A stretch of 39,989 nucleotides of DNA. Origin: an uncultured Gemmiger sp. (GTDB lineage Bacteria; Bacillota; Clostridia; Oscillospirales; Ruminococcaceae). The number at the start of each line of letters is the position of its first letter. Position 1 is the stretch's first letter. A model generated the notes under the pieces. It was not told where the DNA came from. It ran no database searches and saw nothing but the letters and a program-made list of their open reading frames with translations. This document shows, in pieces, positions 14,268 to 22,681 of this stretch. The stretch lies in assembly GCA_944388165.1 (NCBI GenBank), contig CALXHS010000041.1:1-39989 (forward strand), in the 5' to 3' direction. Made by a program: the position numbers and the translations under genes.

Positions 14268-15776
14268 ATGTCCCTGATCCAAATTCATAACTTGACCTTT
14301 GCCTACCCAGGCAGCTTCGACAACGTCTTTTCCCGCCTGGATCTGCGCTTTGACACCAACTGGAAGCTGGGCCTGACAGGCCGCAACGGCCGGGGTAAGA
14401 CCACCCTTCTACGGCTGCTGGCAGGGCAGCTTTCTTACAGCGGGCAAATCGAGGCTCGTACCACTTTTGCCTGTTTTCCCTTTACCATTTCCCATCCTTA
14501 TCTGACTGTGGAGGAATTAGCCCGGCAGGCTTGTCCGGTCCCGGACTGGCAGGTCTGCCGGGAACTGGGACTGCTGGGACTGCGCCCCGAGGTGATGGAA
14601 CGGTCTTACGGCAGCCTTTCCCACGGGGAACAGACCCGGGTACAGCTGGCTTTTTTGTTTTTACAGCCCGGCAGCTACGCCCTCATCGATGAACCCACCA
14701 ACCACCTGGATACCGCCGGGCGGGCGCTGTTGGGAGACTATCTGTGCCGGCGGCGGGAGGGCTTTCTGCTGGTCAGCCATGACCGGGCGCTGCTGGACAG
14801 CTGCTGCGACCACATTCTGGCGCTGGAACGCAGCGGCCCCACCTTGCGCCAGGGAAATTTTTCCACCTGGTGGCAGGAAGTGCAGGACCGGGACGCCCGG
14901 GAAGCCGCCGAAAACACCCGGCTGCGGGCCGAGATCAACCGGCTGCACCAGGCTGGAGACCGGACTGCTCGATGGGCCGACAAGCTGGAAAAGACCAAGT
15001 TCAATAACCGAAAAGCCGGATTGCGGCCCGACCGGGGCCACATCGGCCATGTTTCGGCCAAGATGATGAAACAAGCCAAGGTGATCGAAGCCCGGCGTGA
15101 ACAGGCCGCCGCCGAAAAGGCCGCCCTCTTCCACGACCGGGAAACAACAGAAGCCCTCAAGCTGCTTCCCCTTGTCCACCACGCTGACCGGCTGGTCAGT
15201 ACACAGGCCCTGCAGCTGTTTGCCGCAGGGCAGCCTTTGGGGGTACCTTTGACCTTCACTCTTTCCGCCGGGCAGAGGTTGGCCCTGACCGGCCCCAACG
15301 GCTGCGGCAAATCCACCCTGCTGCGGCTGCTGACGGGGGAAGAAATCCCCCACACCGGGCAGCTGACCACCGCCGCCGGGCTGCGCATCTCCTATGTACC
15401 CCAAAACCCCGGCGACTTACCGGGCACCTCCATCCAGTACGCCGCCCGGTGCGGAGTGGATGTAACGCGCTTGCTGACCATTCTGCGAAAGTTCGGTTTC
15501 GAGCGGGTACAATTTGAAAAAGAGATCCGGGACCTGAGCGAAGGGCAGAAGAAAAAACTGCTGCTGGCCCGGAGCCTGTGCGAATCCGCCCACCTGTACA
15601 TATGGGATGAGCCGCTGAACTATCTGGACCTGTACGCCCGGATGCAGGTGGAGGACCTGCTGCTCCGGGCACAGCCCACTCTGTTGTTTGTGGAGCACGA
15701 CCGGGTGTTCTGCCAGCGCATTGCCACCGCCCTGCTGCCCCTGGATGGGGACGGCGCTCTCCTCTCCCCCGCTTAA
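14268..15776 (+). CDS. ABC-F ribosomal protection protein, Lsa/Vga-like
   Basis: A 502-residue soluble protein with two ABC ATPase domains and no membrane segments. Domain 1: Walker A GRNGRGKT, signature LSHGEQ, Walker B ALIDEPTNHLD. Interdomain linker about residues 205-310, rich in Lys/Arg/Glu helices. Domain 2: Walker A GPNGCGKS, signature LSEGQ, Walker B YIWDEPLNYLD. The opening MSLIQIHNLTFAYPGSFDNV with GRNGRGKTTLL is characteristic of the Lsa-type clade, which displaces lincosamide, streptogramin A and pleuromutilin antibiotics from the ribosome; the actual spectrum here is unknown. ATG at 14268 has AAAAAGGAGG upstream. The attenuator-bearing leader fits antibiotic induction. Confidence 0.85.
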   Translation: MSLIQIHNLTFAYPGSFDNVFSRLDLRFDTNWKLGLTGRNGRGKTTLLRLLAGQLSYSGQIEARTTFACFPFTISHPYLTVEELARQACPVPDWQVCRELGLLGLRPEVMERSYGSLSHGEQTRVQLAFLFLQPGSYALIDEPTNHLDTAGRALLGDYLCRRREGFLLVSHDRALLDSCCDHILALERSGPTLRQGNFSTWWQEVQDRDAREAAENTRLRAEINRLHQAGDRTARWADKLEKTKFNNRKAGLRPDRGHIGHVSAKMMKQAKVIEARREQAAAEKAALFHDRETTEALKLLPLVHHADRLVSTQALQLFAAGQPLGVPLTFTLSAGQRLALTGPNGCGKSTLLRLLTGEEIPHTGQLTTAAGLRISYVPQNPGDLPGTSIQYAARCGVDVTRLLTILRKFGFERVQFEKEIRDLSEGQKKKLLLARSLCESAHLYIWDEPLNYLDLYARMQVEDLLLRAQPTLLFVEHDRVFCQRIATALLPLDGDGALLSPA

Positions 15777-15780
15777 CAAG

Positions 15781-15826
15781 AAACGGCTCCCGCCGCGCAG
15801 GGCCTGCGCACAGCGGGAGCCGTTTT
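15781..15826. terminator. Bidirectional terminator between ABC-F and PFK genes
   Basis: Arms AAACGGCTCCCGC and GCGGGAGCCGTTTT, with T-rich ends on both strands between convergent genes. Confidence 0.8.
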
Positions 15827-15852
15827 GTGATTCAGGGGTCAGACTGCCGGAA

Positions 15853-17085
15853 TCATTCCGGCAGATAGATGTGATGGGGCAGGCCTTCCACATAAATGGG
15901 GGTCAGTTCGGCCTGGATCAGGGGCATGGCGTAGGAGATGAACTCCGGCATCATGTCGGTGTGGTCGGCATTGATCCATTCCAGCGGGATCTTCTTTTCC
16001 AGGTTGGCCACCTCGCTGATGGGATGCAGCTCGGTGGTGGACTGGTAGGGCGCGTTGGAGATGCGCTTGATGGCCACCATCTCGCCGGTGTGGCCTTCAA
16101 AGGCAGCCTTGACGGCGGCGCCGCCCACCTGATAGGCTTCGGTGATGTCGGTACGGCTGGTCAGGTGCCCGGCGCAGCGCTGCAGGGTGGACAGTTCGAT
16201 GCAGCGGGTCTTGGTGTCCAGGCGGCGGGCCACGGTGTTGGCCAGGAAGCGGGCGGTGCCGGTGAGGGCCTTATGACCGAAAGCGTCCACCGCGTGCACA
16301 TCGTCGGCCAGTTCGCAGACATAACGGCCGTCTTCCAGCTTGACGCCTTCGGACACCGCAATGACGATGCTGGGCTTTTTGGCCTGCATGCGCTCCACCT
16401 TTTCCACAAAGCGATCCACGTTAAAGGGAATTTCGGGCAGGCAGATCATATCCACGCCCTCGCAGTCCTCCGCACGGGCCAGGGCCGCCGCAGCGGTGAG
16501 CCAGCCGGCGTTGCGGCCCATGATCTCCACGATGGTGACGTACTTGGTGCCGTAGACGGTGGCGTCGCGGATGATCTCCTTCATCACCACGCCGATGTAC
16601 TTGGCTGCGCTGCCGTAGCCGGGGGTGTGGTCGGTGACCATCAGGTCATTATCGATGGTCTTGGGCACGCCCATGAAGCGGATCTCGCTGCCGATATGGC
16701 TGCCGTAATCCGCCAACTTGCCGATGGTGTCCATGCTGTCGTTGCCGCCGATGTAGAAGAAGTAGCCGATGTCCAGTTCCTTCAGGATCTGGAACAGCTG
16801 CTGATAGACGGCTTCCCCTTCCGGGGTGTGCCAGTCGGGCAGCTTGTAGCGGCAGCTGCCCAGGTAGCTGGACGGGGTGCGCTTGAGCAGTTCGATGTCC
16901 ATGGCGCAGGTCAGCTTTTCGTCCAGAACGCAGACCCGGCGTTTCAGCAGCCCGGCCACGCCGTGCATCATGCCGTAGACCTTTTCCGCCCCGCGGCGCT
17001 TGCAGCTTTCAAATACGCCCGCCAGACTCGCGTTGATGACCGAAGTGGGACCGCCGGACTGGCCCGCGATCGCATTTTTTGCCAT
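15853..17085 (-). CDS. pfp: Pyrophosphate-dependent 6-phosphofructokinase
   Basis: A 410-residue glycolytic enzyme. The phosphoryl-donor motif GGNDS (residues 113-117) has Asp where ATP enzymes have Gly, and PKTIDND (141-147) has Lys in place of the Gly of PGTIDND; both are the known signatures of PPi use. MGRNAGW, the substrate-binding segment, is present. The protein would catalyse the reversible PPi-dependent phosphorylation of fructose 6-phosphate. ATG at 17085 follows AGGAGGG. The length and motifs match the clostridial group of long PFKs. The promoter region carries two palindromes (17219-17289). Confidence 0.88.
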   Translation of the reverse strand: MAKNAIAGQSGGPTSVINASLAGVFESCKRRGAEKVYGMMHGVAGLLKRRVCVLDEKLTCAMDIELLKRTPSSYLGSCRYKLPDWHTPEGEAVYQQLFQILKELDIGYFFYIGGNDSMDTIGKLADYGSHIGSEIRFMGVPKTIDNDLMVTDHTPGYGSAAKYIGVVMKEIIRDATVYGTKYVTIVEIMGRNAGWLTAAAALARAEDCEGVDMICLPEIPFNVDRFVEKVERMQAKKPSIVIAVSEGVKLEDGRYVCELADDVHAVDAFGHKALTGTARFLANTVARRLDTKTRCIELSTLQRCAGHLTSRTDITEAYQVGGAAVKAAFEGHTGEMVAIKRISNAPYQSTTELHPISEVANLEKKIPLEWINADHTDMMPEFISYAMPLIQAELTPIYVEGLPHHIYLPE

Positions 17086-17145
17086 ATTGACCCTCCTGAA
17101 ATGTCCCGGCGGCATCCTGACCGCCGTGCTCTTTTTGTCTATTTC

Positions 17146-17174
17146 AGTGTAGCATTTCTGCATGGGGTTGGCCA
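17146..17174 (-). promoter_or_regulatory. Promoter of the PFK gene
   Basis: On the minus strand TGGCCA (17174-17169), 17 bases and extended -10 TGC-TACACT (17151-17146). Weak -35, hence possible dependence on an activator. Confidence 0.55.
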
Positions 17175-17218
17175 TTGTGGGAGTTGGCAATCGTATTTTG
17201 TCCTTTGTGCAGCCGCAG

Positions 17219-17289
17219 CGTTCCGCTGAGCGGAACGGCGTTTCACATGACGAATTTTCCCTTTCCGGGCCGTTCCGCTGAGTGGAACG
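17219..17289. promoter_or_regulatory. Two palindromic operator-like sites upstream of PFK
   Basis: CGTTCCGCTGAGCGGAACG at 17219-17237 is an inverted repeat of eight pairs around TGA. A near-identical copy with one change (GAGTGGAACG) is at 17271-17289, exactly 52 bases away. They lie about 80 and 130 bases upstream of the PFK transcription start. IclR-type and other dimeric regulators use sites of this form; the regulator is not identified. The rest of 17086-17390 holds nothing else I can name. Confidence 0.6.
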
Positions 17290-17392
17290 TCATTCCTTTT
17301 ATCCGTACAAATCCACCCGGTTTTAACTTTGCGAAAATTGCTTTCTTCCGTCTTTTTCACCCCCGACACTTTGAGAACAAAATGTCAAATCA

Positions 17393-17435
17393 AAAAATCC
17401 CATTCCGCTGCAAATCGCGCAGGAATGGGATTTTT
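17393..17435 (-). terminator. Terminator of the SGNH/MBOAT operon
   Basis: Arms AAAAATCCCATTCC and GGAATGGGATTTTT, immediately beyond the SGNH-like gene stop. Confidence 0.85.
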
Positions 17436-17437
17436 CA

Positions 17438-18424
17438 TTATTCGGAAGCCAAGCCCGCCTCGGCAAGGCCGTCGATCAATTTTTGCGTATACAGCGCCGC
17501 GCCCTCACTGTTCAGGTGGTTGTTGCTGTCATAGAAAAGCGGGGCATCCATCACGGCGTCGGGATAATCCACCAGCACCGGCAGGCCCAGAGAGACCTTC
17601 ACCGCGTCGGCGTAGGCGGCGTTATCCTCGGCGCTGCTGGTGACGCACAGGGCGTTGAGGGGGGCGTGGCTGAACAGCACCGTGACGCCCCTCTCCTCCA
17701 TCCGCCGGGCAAAGTTCCGGATGGCGCGCAGGTTGTTCTCCTCCAGCACTTCCGGGCTCAAGGCCACCATGTCCTGGGTGTTGTACTGGTGTTCCAGGAT
17801 GTTGGTGCGGGGTTCGGTCACATCCCCCAAGGGGCCAAACGCGTCGCTGTGGGGCGTCTGGCCGGGGGCGTAGTCGTAGCTTGTCCAGTGCAGTCCCTGC
17901 AGCGGCGACCAGTCTGCCGGCCACCGCTGGGCCAGATACCGCCCGGCGCTGGCTGCCGCCCCCAGCCACAAATCGGCGGGCACACAGGCCCAGGCGTCGG
18001 GATCGGTGCCGCAGGCCTGCCACAGCACCAGATAGTCCACCCCGGTATCCCGCAGCATCAGGTGTTCCAGCATGAGGATCACCGTGTCCCCGGGCCGGGC
18101 GTAACGGTCCAGCATGTTCAGATACATATCAATGCCCAGGTAGGCAGTCACCCCCACGCAGTAGGTGGGGCGGCCGGTGGCATCGGCGATGGTCTGGCAT
18201 TCCACCCCGTACTCGGTAGCGGAACCGCCTGCGATCAGGATGCGGTCACCGCCGGGGGTATCCTGCAAAAGATCCAGCTTATAGTGCAGGGTGTACAGCA
18301 GACTCTGCTGAGAGGTTTCGGGCACAAAGCCAATGAGTCCGATGAGCAGAGCGAAAGGCACACAGAGAGCCAGCAGAAAGGCCAGCAGCTTGGCCATATA
18401 CTTGGCGAATGCTTGTTTTGTCAT
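17438..18424 (-). CDS. SGNH-like/DltD-AlgJ type extracellular acyltransferase partner
   Basis: A 328-residue protein with an N-terminal signal anchor (residues 11-34) and an extracellular body. LIAGGSATEYGVE places a serine in the position of the SGNH nucleophile, and FYDSNNHLNSEGA carries the DxxH-like Asp/His pair near the C-terminus. Proteins of this sort work with an MBOAT membrane transferase to O-acylate wall polymers or exopolysaccharides. The MBOAT gene is 12 bases upstream in the same operon. AAGGGAGG precedes the ATG at 18424. The acceptor polymer is unknown; DltD itself is less likely because no dltA or dltC is present. Confidence 0.7.
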   Translation of the reverse strand: MTKQAFAKYMAKLLAFLLALCVPFALLIGLIGFVPETSQQSLLYTLHYKLDLLQDTPGGDRILIAGGSATEYGVECQTIADATGRPTYCVGVTAYLGIDMYLNMLDRYARPGDTVILMLEHLMLRDTGVDYLVLWQACGTDPDAWACVPADLWLGAAASAGRYLAQRWPADWSPLQGLHWTSYDYAPGQTPHSDAFGPLGDVTEPRTNILEHQYNTQDMVALSPEVLEENNLRAIRNFARRMEERGVTVLFSHAPLNALCVTSSAEDNAAYADAVKVSLGLPVLVDYPDAVMDAPLFYDSNNHLNSEGAALYTQKLIDGLAEAGLASE

Positions 18425-18436
18425 GGCTGGCCTCCC

Positions 18437-19903
18437 TTAAAACTGGAAATAGATGAAGTCCGCTGCGGCACCGAAAGGCCGGGAACACAGCGCTGCCAGC
18501 ACCCCGAAGCAGAGGACGTAGTAGAAGGCGTACCGCTGCCAGGGACGGGCACGGCAGATGGCGCGGAGGGGGTCGGCGTGGTAGACGGCGTACCAGTCGT
18601 AAAACATCAGGGCCGCGATGAGGGCAAAGGCCAGGCCCAGCAGCGCCGGGGTCAGCCCCGCCGCCTGGGCGTAAGCAAAGAGATGCACCGGGCTGAGGCC
18701 CTGGGCCAGATGGGTGAGCACATACAACAGGTCGGAAAGGTCGTTGGCCCGGAAGAAGATCCACCCGAAGCCCACCACACAGCAGGTCAGCAGGGTGCGC
18801 AGCACAGCGAAGGCCGCCCCCGCCGTCCCCTGCAGGCGGTCCTGCAAGGCATCCACTTTGGGCAGGTAGAAGGTTTCGGCACAGAGCCAAAGCCCGTGAT
18901 ACAGCCCCCACAGCACAAAGGTCCAGCTGGCACCGTGCCACAGACCGCTGAGGAGGAAGGTGATGACCAGGTTGCGAAGATGCCGCCAGCGGCTGCACCG
19001 GCTGCCCCCCAGGGGGATGTACACGTAATCGGTGAACCAGCGGCTGAGACTGATATGCCAGCGGCGCCAGAATTCCTTGACGCTGCGGGCCATGTAGGGG
19101 CTGCGGAAGTTTTCCATCAGGTCGATACCCAGCAGCCGGGCACTGCCCACCGCGATGTCGGAATAGCCGGAGAAATCGCAGTAGATCTGTACGCTGAACA
19201 GGATGGTGGCCAGGATCAGGGTCAGGCCGCCTTTTCCTCCCAGATCGTTATAGACGTTGTTCACATAGTCGGCAGCAAAATCCGCAATGACCACCTTTTT
19301 GAACATGCCCACGCAGATCTTACGCAGACCGGCGCTGAAGCGGGCCAGGTCCGGGTCGTGCTTCTGCCGCAGTTGAGGCAACAGATTCCCCGCCCGCTCG
19401 ATGGGTCCGGCCACCAGCTGGGGGAAAAAGCTGACGTACAGGGCATAGTAGCCGAAGTGTTGTTCGGCTTTCAGGTCACCCCGGTAGACATCCACCACAT
19501 AGCTGAGGGTCTGGAAGGTGTAAAAGCTGATGCCCACCGGCAGGACCAGTTCCAGGGTGGCAGGCTGCAAGGGCAGGCCCGCCGCCTGCAGCAGCGCCGT
19601 CACATTCTGGGAAAAGAAGTTGAAGTATTTGAAGAAGAACAGGCATCCCAGACACAGCCCCACGCCGCCCCACAGGGCAGCCTTGCGCAGAACAGGACGT
19701 TGGAAGCGTTCCACCCCCAATGCGCACAGCCAGCTGACGGCGGTGGTGAACAGGATCAGAACAATGAGTTCGGGGTTCCAGCTCATATAAAAATAGTAGC
19801 TGAACCCCAGCAGCGCCGCCCACCGCCAGCGGTAAGGCAGCACAAAATAAACCAGAACGGCCAGCGGCAGGAACACCGCATAGGTCAGTGAATTGAACAG
19901 CAT
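18437..19903 (-). CDS. MBOAT family O-acyltransferase (AlgI/DltB-like)
   Basis: A 488-residue polytopic membrane protein with about 11 hydrophobic segments. Conserved MBOAT blocks: LPVGISFYTFQTLSYVVDVY, VAGPIERAGNLLPQL, FSVQIYCDFSGYSDIAVGSA, ENFRSPYMARSVKEFWRRWH and the catalytic His in SGLWHGASW. Family members transfer acyl groups across the membrane to extracellular glycans. ATG at 19903 is chosen because GGGGAG lies 10 bases upstream; the TTG at 19912 sits too close to it. It is preceded by the TetR gene (29-base gap) and followed by the SGNH partner, probably one transcript. Confidence 0.88.
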   Translation of the reverse strand: MLFNSLTYAVFLPLAVLVYFVLPYRWRWAALLGFSYYFYMSWNPELIVLILFTTAVSWLCALGVERFQRPVLRKAALWGGVGLCLGCLFFFKYFNFFSQNVTALLQAAGLPLQPATLELVLPVGISFYTFQTLSYVVDVYRGDLKAEQHFGYYALYVSFFPQLVAGPIERAGNLLPQLRQKHDPDLARFSAGLRKICVGMFKKVVIADFAADYVNNVYNDLGGKGGLTLILATILFSVQIYCDFSGYSDIAVGSARLLGIDLMENFRSPYMARSVKEFWRRWHISLSRWFTDYVYIPLGGSRCSRWRHLRNLVITFLLSGLWHGASWTFVLWGLYHGLWLCAETFYLPKVDALQDRLQGTAGAAFAVLRTLLTCCVVGFGWIFFRANDLSDLLYVLTHLAQGLSPVHLFAYAQAAGLTPALLGLAFALIAALMFYDWYAVYHADPLRAICRARPWQRYAFYYVLCFGVLAALCSRPFGAAADFIYFQF

Positions 19904-19932
19904 CGGCAGCAATCTCCCCTATCAAAAGCAGG

Positions 19933-20496
19933 TCAGGCTTCCTGCAGCAGACCGCGCACTGTGGCCGCGGCGTTTTTGGTCAGTTCGTCCAGGGTCATGG
20001 GCACCTTGCCCGCCAGCCAGTCCCGGTACAGCGAAACAATGCCCCCGGAACCAATGCGCATGACCAGAACATACCGGTCATGGTCGGTGATGTGAAAATC
20101 CTTCTCGTGGCGGAGCATGTATTCCAGAAAAACCGCCCGCAGCTTTTCCAGCAAAGGCGCGGCAGCATCGTTGGTCAGCACCTTCCGATAAAAGGTCAGG
20201 TCCTCCTGCAAAATCTCCTGAAATTTGCGCAGCAGCACTTCCGGGTCGGGCACCGTGCCGGGTTCCTGCTCGGCCAAAGCCGTCCGAATTGTTCGGCAGC
20301 CCTCCTCGGTGATGGTGTCCAGCACATCGGGAATGTTTGCATAGTGGGCATAGAAGGTGCCCCGGTTGATGTCCGCCCGGGTGACCACGTCGGTGACGGT
20401 GATCTTGTCCAGGGGCTTTTCCTCAATCAGGTCCGCCAGGGCGCGGCAGATCAATTTGCGGGACCGCACCGCGCTGCGGTATTCGGCCTTTGCCAT
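19933..20496 (-). CDS. TetR family transcriptional regulator
   Basis: A 187-residue protein. Residues 5-55 form the TetR HTH (LICRALADLIEEKPLDKITV, then RADINRGTFYAHYANIPDVL), including the usual GTFYxHY. The C-terminal ligand domain, with a DLTFYRKVLTND helix, resembles the TetR_C_8 group (DhaS-like). ATG at 20496 has AGGAGG upstream. It is first in an operon with the MBOAT and SGNH genes and probably controls them and itself through the palindrome at its promoter. Confidence 0.85.
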   Translation of the reverse strand: MAKAEYRSAVRSRKLICRALADLIEEKPLDKITVTDVVTRADINRGTFYAHYANIPDVLDTITEEGCRTIRTALAEQEPGTVPDPEVLLRKFQEILQEDLTFYRKVLTNDAAAPLLEKLRAVFLEYMLRHEKDFHITDHDRYVLVMRIGSGGIVSLYRDWLAGKVPMTLDELTKNAAATVRGLLQEA

Positions 20497-20522
20497 AAAC
20501 GGGCACCTCCTGTGCAGCATTC

Positions 20523-20573
20523 CGGTCCTTGGGGACCGCGTACCAGTATACCGCGCCGGGGTGCAAAAATCAA
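20523..20573 (-). promoter_or_regulatory. Promoter and candidate TetR operator of the acyltransferase operon
   Basis: TTGATT (20573-20568), 17 bases, TATACT (20550-20545). A perfect palindrome CGGTCC-TTGG-GGACCG (20523-20538, read on the plus strand) covers the expected start of transcription, a typical site for TetR autorepression. Confidence 0.6.
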
Positions 20574-20618
20574 TGGATGTACGATTTTATCACAGAGTTG
20601 CCTTTTGTCTCTGCGGCA

Positions 20619-20651
20619 AACAAAAAGCCCCCGCCGGGCGGCGGGAGCGGA
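20619..20651 (-). terminator. Terminator of the YhfC-like gene
   Basis: Minus-strand arms GCTCCCGCC and GGCGGGGGC followed by TTTTTGTTTG. Confidence 0.8.
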
Positions 20652-20656
20652 AAGTT

Positions 20657-21454
20657 TTATTGCAGGCAGGCGGGTGCGGAGCGCTGATACAGCTGCCGGA
20701 CCAGCAGTGCCACCAGAACCACCAGCACCAGGGTCCCCAGTTCGGTGGGCCAGACGGTCAGGATACCGGCCTGGTACAGCATGGCGGGCAGATTGGACAA
20801 CGCATGCAGGCCGATGGCCAGGGGATATCCCCAGGCGGGCAGGCGGCGGGTCACCACCATCCACACCAGCATGGACAGCGCCAGATGCAGGCCGATGGCA
20901 CACACGCGCTCAAACCCGGCGGCCAGCCACTGGGTGGCGGGAACGGCCGCCAGCTGGGCCAGCTGTTCCTGGGCCAGGGTGAGCTGGTCCCCTTCCATGC
21001 CGGCCAGCAGGCTTTCCGTGTTGCCGCTGTTGATGGCATACATAACGATCAGGTTGTTGATCATGGTCAGCCCCGCCAGCAGAACGGCTTCGATGCCGCC
21101 GTGGCCCACGCCGTAGGCAAAGCCGATGGCCGGGGACTGGTCCTTCTTGCACAGAGCACGCAAGCCAAAGTAGCGGGCGGTTTCCTCAAACAGACCGGCA
21201 GCCAAACAGCCGTACAGGCAGAACACCGCCACATTGTCCCGGATATTGGGGAACACAGTGAACACCACGCTGTGCAGCATCTGTTCCAGCACGTACGCAC
21301 TGACGATGAAGCAGAAGGCGCCGATCATGATGGCCTGACCGCTGCCCTTATGCTTGCGGGTAACCGCAATGCTGAGCCCGATGGGCAGACCGAAGATGAC
21401 CAGCATGCTGAGTGTGGCGCAGGCCACCGAAGGGAAGGATACGGATGTGGGCAT
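20657..21454 (-). CDS. YhfC family intramembrane metalloprotease
   Basis: A 265-residue membrane protein with about seven helices. The diagnostic blocks AAGLFEETARYFGLRAL (Glu-Glu-x-x-Arg) and YGVGHGGIEAVLL (His, Glu), with a distal GLHALSNLPA, match YhfC/PF10086, a relative of CPBP-type proteases. The family is thought to cleave membrane proteins; no substrate is known. ATG at 21454 follows GAGGTG. It has its own consensus promoter and terminator. Confidence 0.85.
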   Translation of the reverse strand: MPTSVSFPSVACATLSMLVIFGLPIGLSIAVTRKHKGSGQAIMIGAFCFIVSAYVLEQMLHSVVFTVFPNIRDNVAVFCLYGCLAAGLFEETARYFGLRALCKKDQSPAIGFAYGVGHGGIEAVLLAGLTMINNLIVMYAINSGNTESLLAGMEGDQLTLAQEQLAQLAAVPATQWLAAGFERVCAIGLHLALSMLVWMVVTRRLPAWGYPLAIGLHALSNLPAMLYQAGILTVWPTELGTLVLVVLVALLVRQLYQRSAPACLQ

Positions 21455-21505
21455 ACAAACACCTCATTTTCTGAAGAAAGAGGACGCCGCCCCCAACCGG
21501 GAAAA

Positions 21506-21562
21506 TTTAGACGTTCCTCTAAAATTAAGGCCCATTATACCGCACCGGGGCGGGGCTGTCAA
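21506..21562 (-). promoter_or_regulatory. Promoter of the YhfC-like gene with leader palindrome
   Basis: TTGACA (21562-21557), 17 bases, TATAAT (21539-21534), a full consensus promoter. TTTAGA-CGTTCC-TCTAAA (21506-21523) lies in the early transcribed region and may be an operator. Confidence 0.8.
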
Positions 21563-21597
21563 TGACGGTCCAAAAGTACCAAACCTGCAAAAAAAGG

Positions 21598-21626
21598 TTG
21601 ACAATGGGTATTTTCCCTGATATAAT
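21598..21626 (+). promoter_or_regulatory. Promoter of tRNA-Lys
   Basis: TTGACA (21598-21603), 17 bases, TATAAT (21621-21626), 29 bases before the tRNA. Confidence 0.9.
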
Positions 21627-21655
21627 GGATAAGCTGTAATACAGCAATATGTTTT

Positions 21656-21731
21656 GTGCCCGTAGCTCAGTTGGTAGAGCATCTGACTTTTAATCAGAGG
21701 GTCCAGGATTCGAGTTCCTGCGGGCGCACCA
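21656..21731 (+). tRNA. tRNA-Lys (anticodon TTT), 3' half supplied by the integrated element
   Basis: The acceptor arms GTGCCCG and CGGGCGC, D-arm AGCTCAGTTGGTAGAGC, anticodon stem CTGA with loop CTTTTAA (anticodon TTT), T-loop GATTCGAGTTC and encoded CCA (21729-21731) are complete. From 21687 onward, the anticodon loop and 3' half, the sequence is the left copy of a 48-bp repeat duplicated at 24668. The gene has therefore been rebuilt by the element and should stay functional. Confidence 0.97.
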
Positions 21732-21734
21732 AAA
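21687..21734 (+). repeat. attL: left 48-bp direct repeat inside tRNA-Lys
   Basis: Begins CTTTTAATCAGAGGG at the anticodon loop and ends after the CCA with AAA. It is identical to 24668-24715. A crossover in the anticodon loop is a known integration sub-site for tyrosine recombinases. Confidence 0.95.
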
Positions 21735-21773
21735 AAGAGCCGATTCGTGTTATGCACGGTCGGCTCTTTTTTC
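21731..21773. terminator. Element-borne terminator after the rebuilt tRNA-Lys and after int
   Basis: Arms AAAAAAGAGCCGA and TCGGCTCTTTTTT. It ends the tRNA transcript on the plus strand and the integrase transcript on the minus strand. Confidence 0.8.
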
Positions 21774-21789
21774 GTATCATCAATGTTTT

Positions 21790-22681
21790 TTATCCTGCGC
21801 TGCGCTGCATCTTGTCCAGTGGGCTGTAATCCGGGTATCTGGCAATGGTTTTTCGCTGTGTAAGGTGGACATACTTCTGCACCATGGTCAGGCTAGTATG
21901 CCCCAGGATGTCCCGCAAGCTGTACATATCACCACCGTTTTCCAGGTACCGGGTGGCGAAGGTATGACGGAGCAGATGCGGATGCAGACGGGGCAATCCT
22001 GCCCGCCGTTTCAGCTTTTTGAACAGCTGCTTAATGGTCGTCTGTGTAATCGGCTGCTGATTGCTTTGCAGGAACACCCGACCACTTTGGGCACAGGCAG
22101 GCCGGCGGCGCAGATAACGCCCCATCGCCTTCCGGGTATGTATTCCAAACGGCACCGACCGTTCTTTGTTCCCCTTACCTTCCACGATCGCATAGCCTTC
22201 CGCCAGATGCAGATGGTCCAGCGTGAGGGTGACCACCTCATTAAGACGCAGCCCGCTGTCCAGCATCAGTGAGCAGATACAGTAGTTGCGCAGCTGTATC
22301 TCGTTTTTTAGGTTAAAGCAGCTCAGCAGACGCTCCACCTCTTCATCGGTCAGGATGTCGATGGTAGGCCGCTTGGCCTTCGGCAGGCGGAATTTTTGCG
22401 GCAGGTCTACAGGCAGATATTCCTCCTCATATCCCCAATGCAGGAAAGCACGCAGCGCACGGATATAACTCTGGACCGTCGTGGTGCTCAGCGACGCCTC
22501 CTGCAGACTGACAGCATATCCGCGCAGCACCTTGAGGTTCAGCTGGTCACACTGTGGTTGCTGCGCCTGCATAGGCCAAAAACCGCCCCAGCGCGTTGCG
22601 GTAGTACTCCAGCGTTTTTGCGGTGTTGCCGCGCACACGCTGTTCCAGCAGATAATCGTCATATGCGTCTTGTAAAGTCAT
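21790..22681 (-). CDS. int: Tyrosine recombinase (integrase), +1 frame change near its N-terminus
   Basis: The core-binding domain starts at ATG 22681 (MTLQDAYDDYLLEQRVRG, then KTLEYYRNALGRFLAYAG), with GGAGG 12 bases upstream and overlap with the rep gene. This frame ends at TGA 22549-22547; the rest continues in the +1 frame from DQLNLKVLRGYAVSL. Joined, the protein has 296 residues, the normal XerC/D size. Catalytic residues in the second part: Arg in DSGLRLNEV, Lys in EGKGNKERSVPF, HxxR in HLLRHTFATRY, His in LGHTSL and Tyr in VQKYVHLT. The junction reads GTG-TGA-C, so either one base was inserted or a prfB-like +1 frameshift produces the enzyme. Otherwise only an inactive 44-residue peptide forms from this start. 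Confidence 0.85.

Noticed and set aside
17483..19891. Very long plus-strand frame opposite the MBOAT and SGNH genes
   Set aside because: A GC-rich shadow frame full of Gly/Gln/His; the minus-strand genes carry all conserved motifs.
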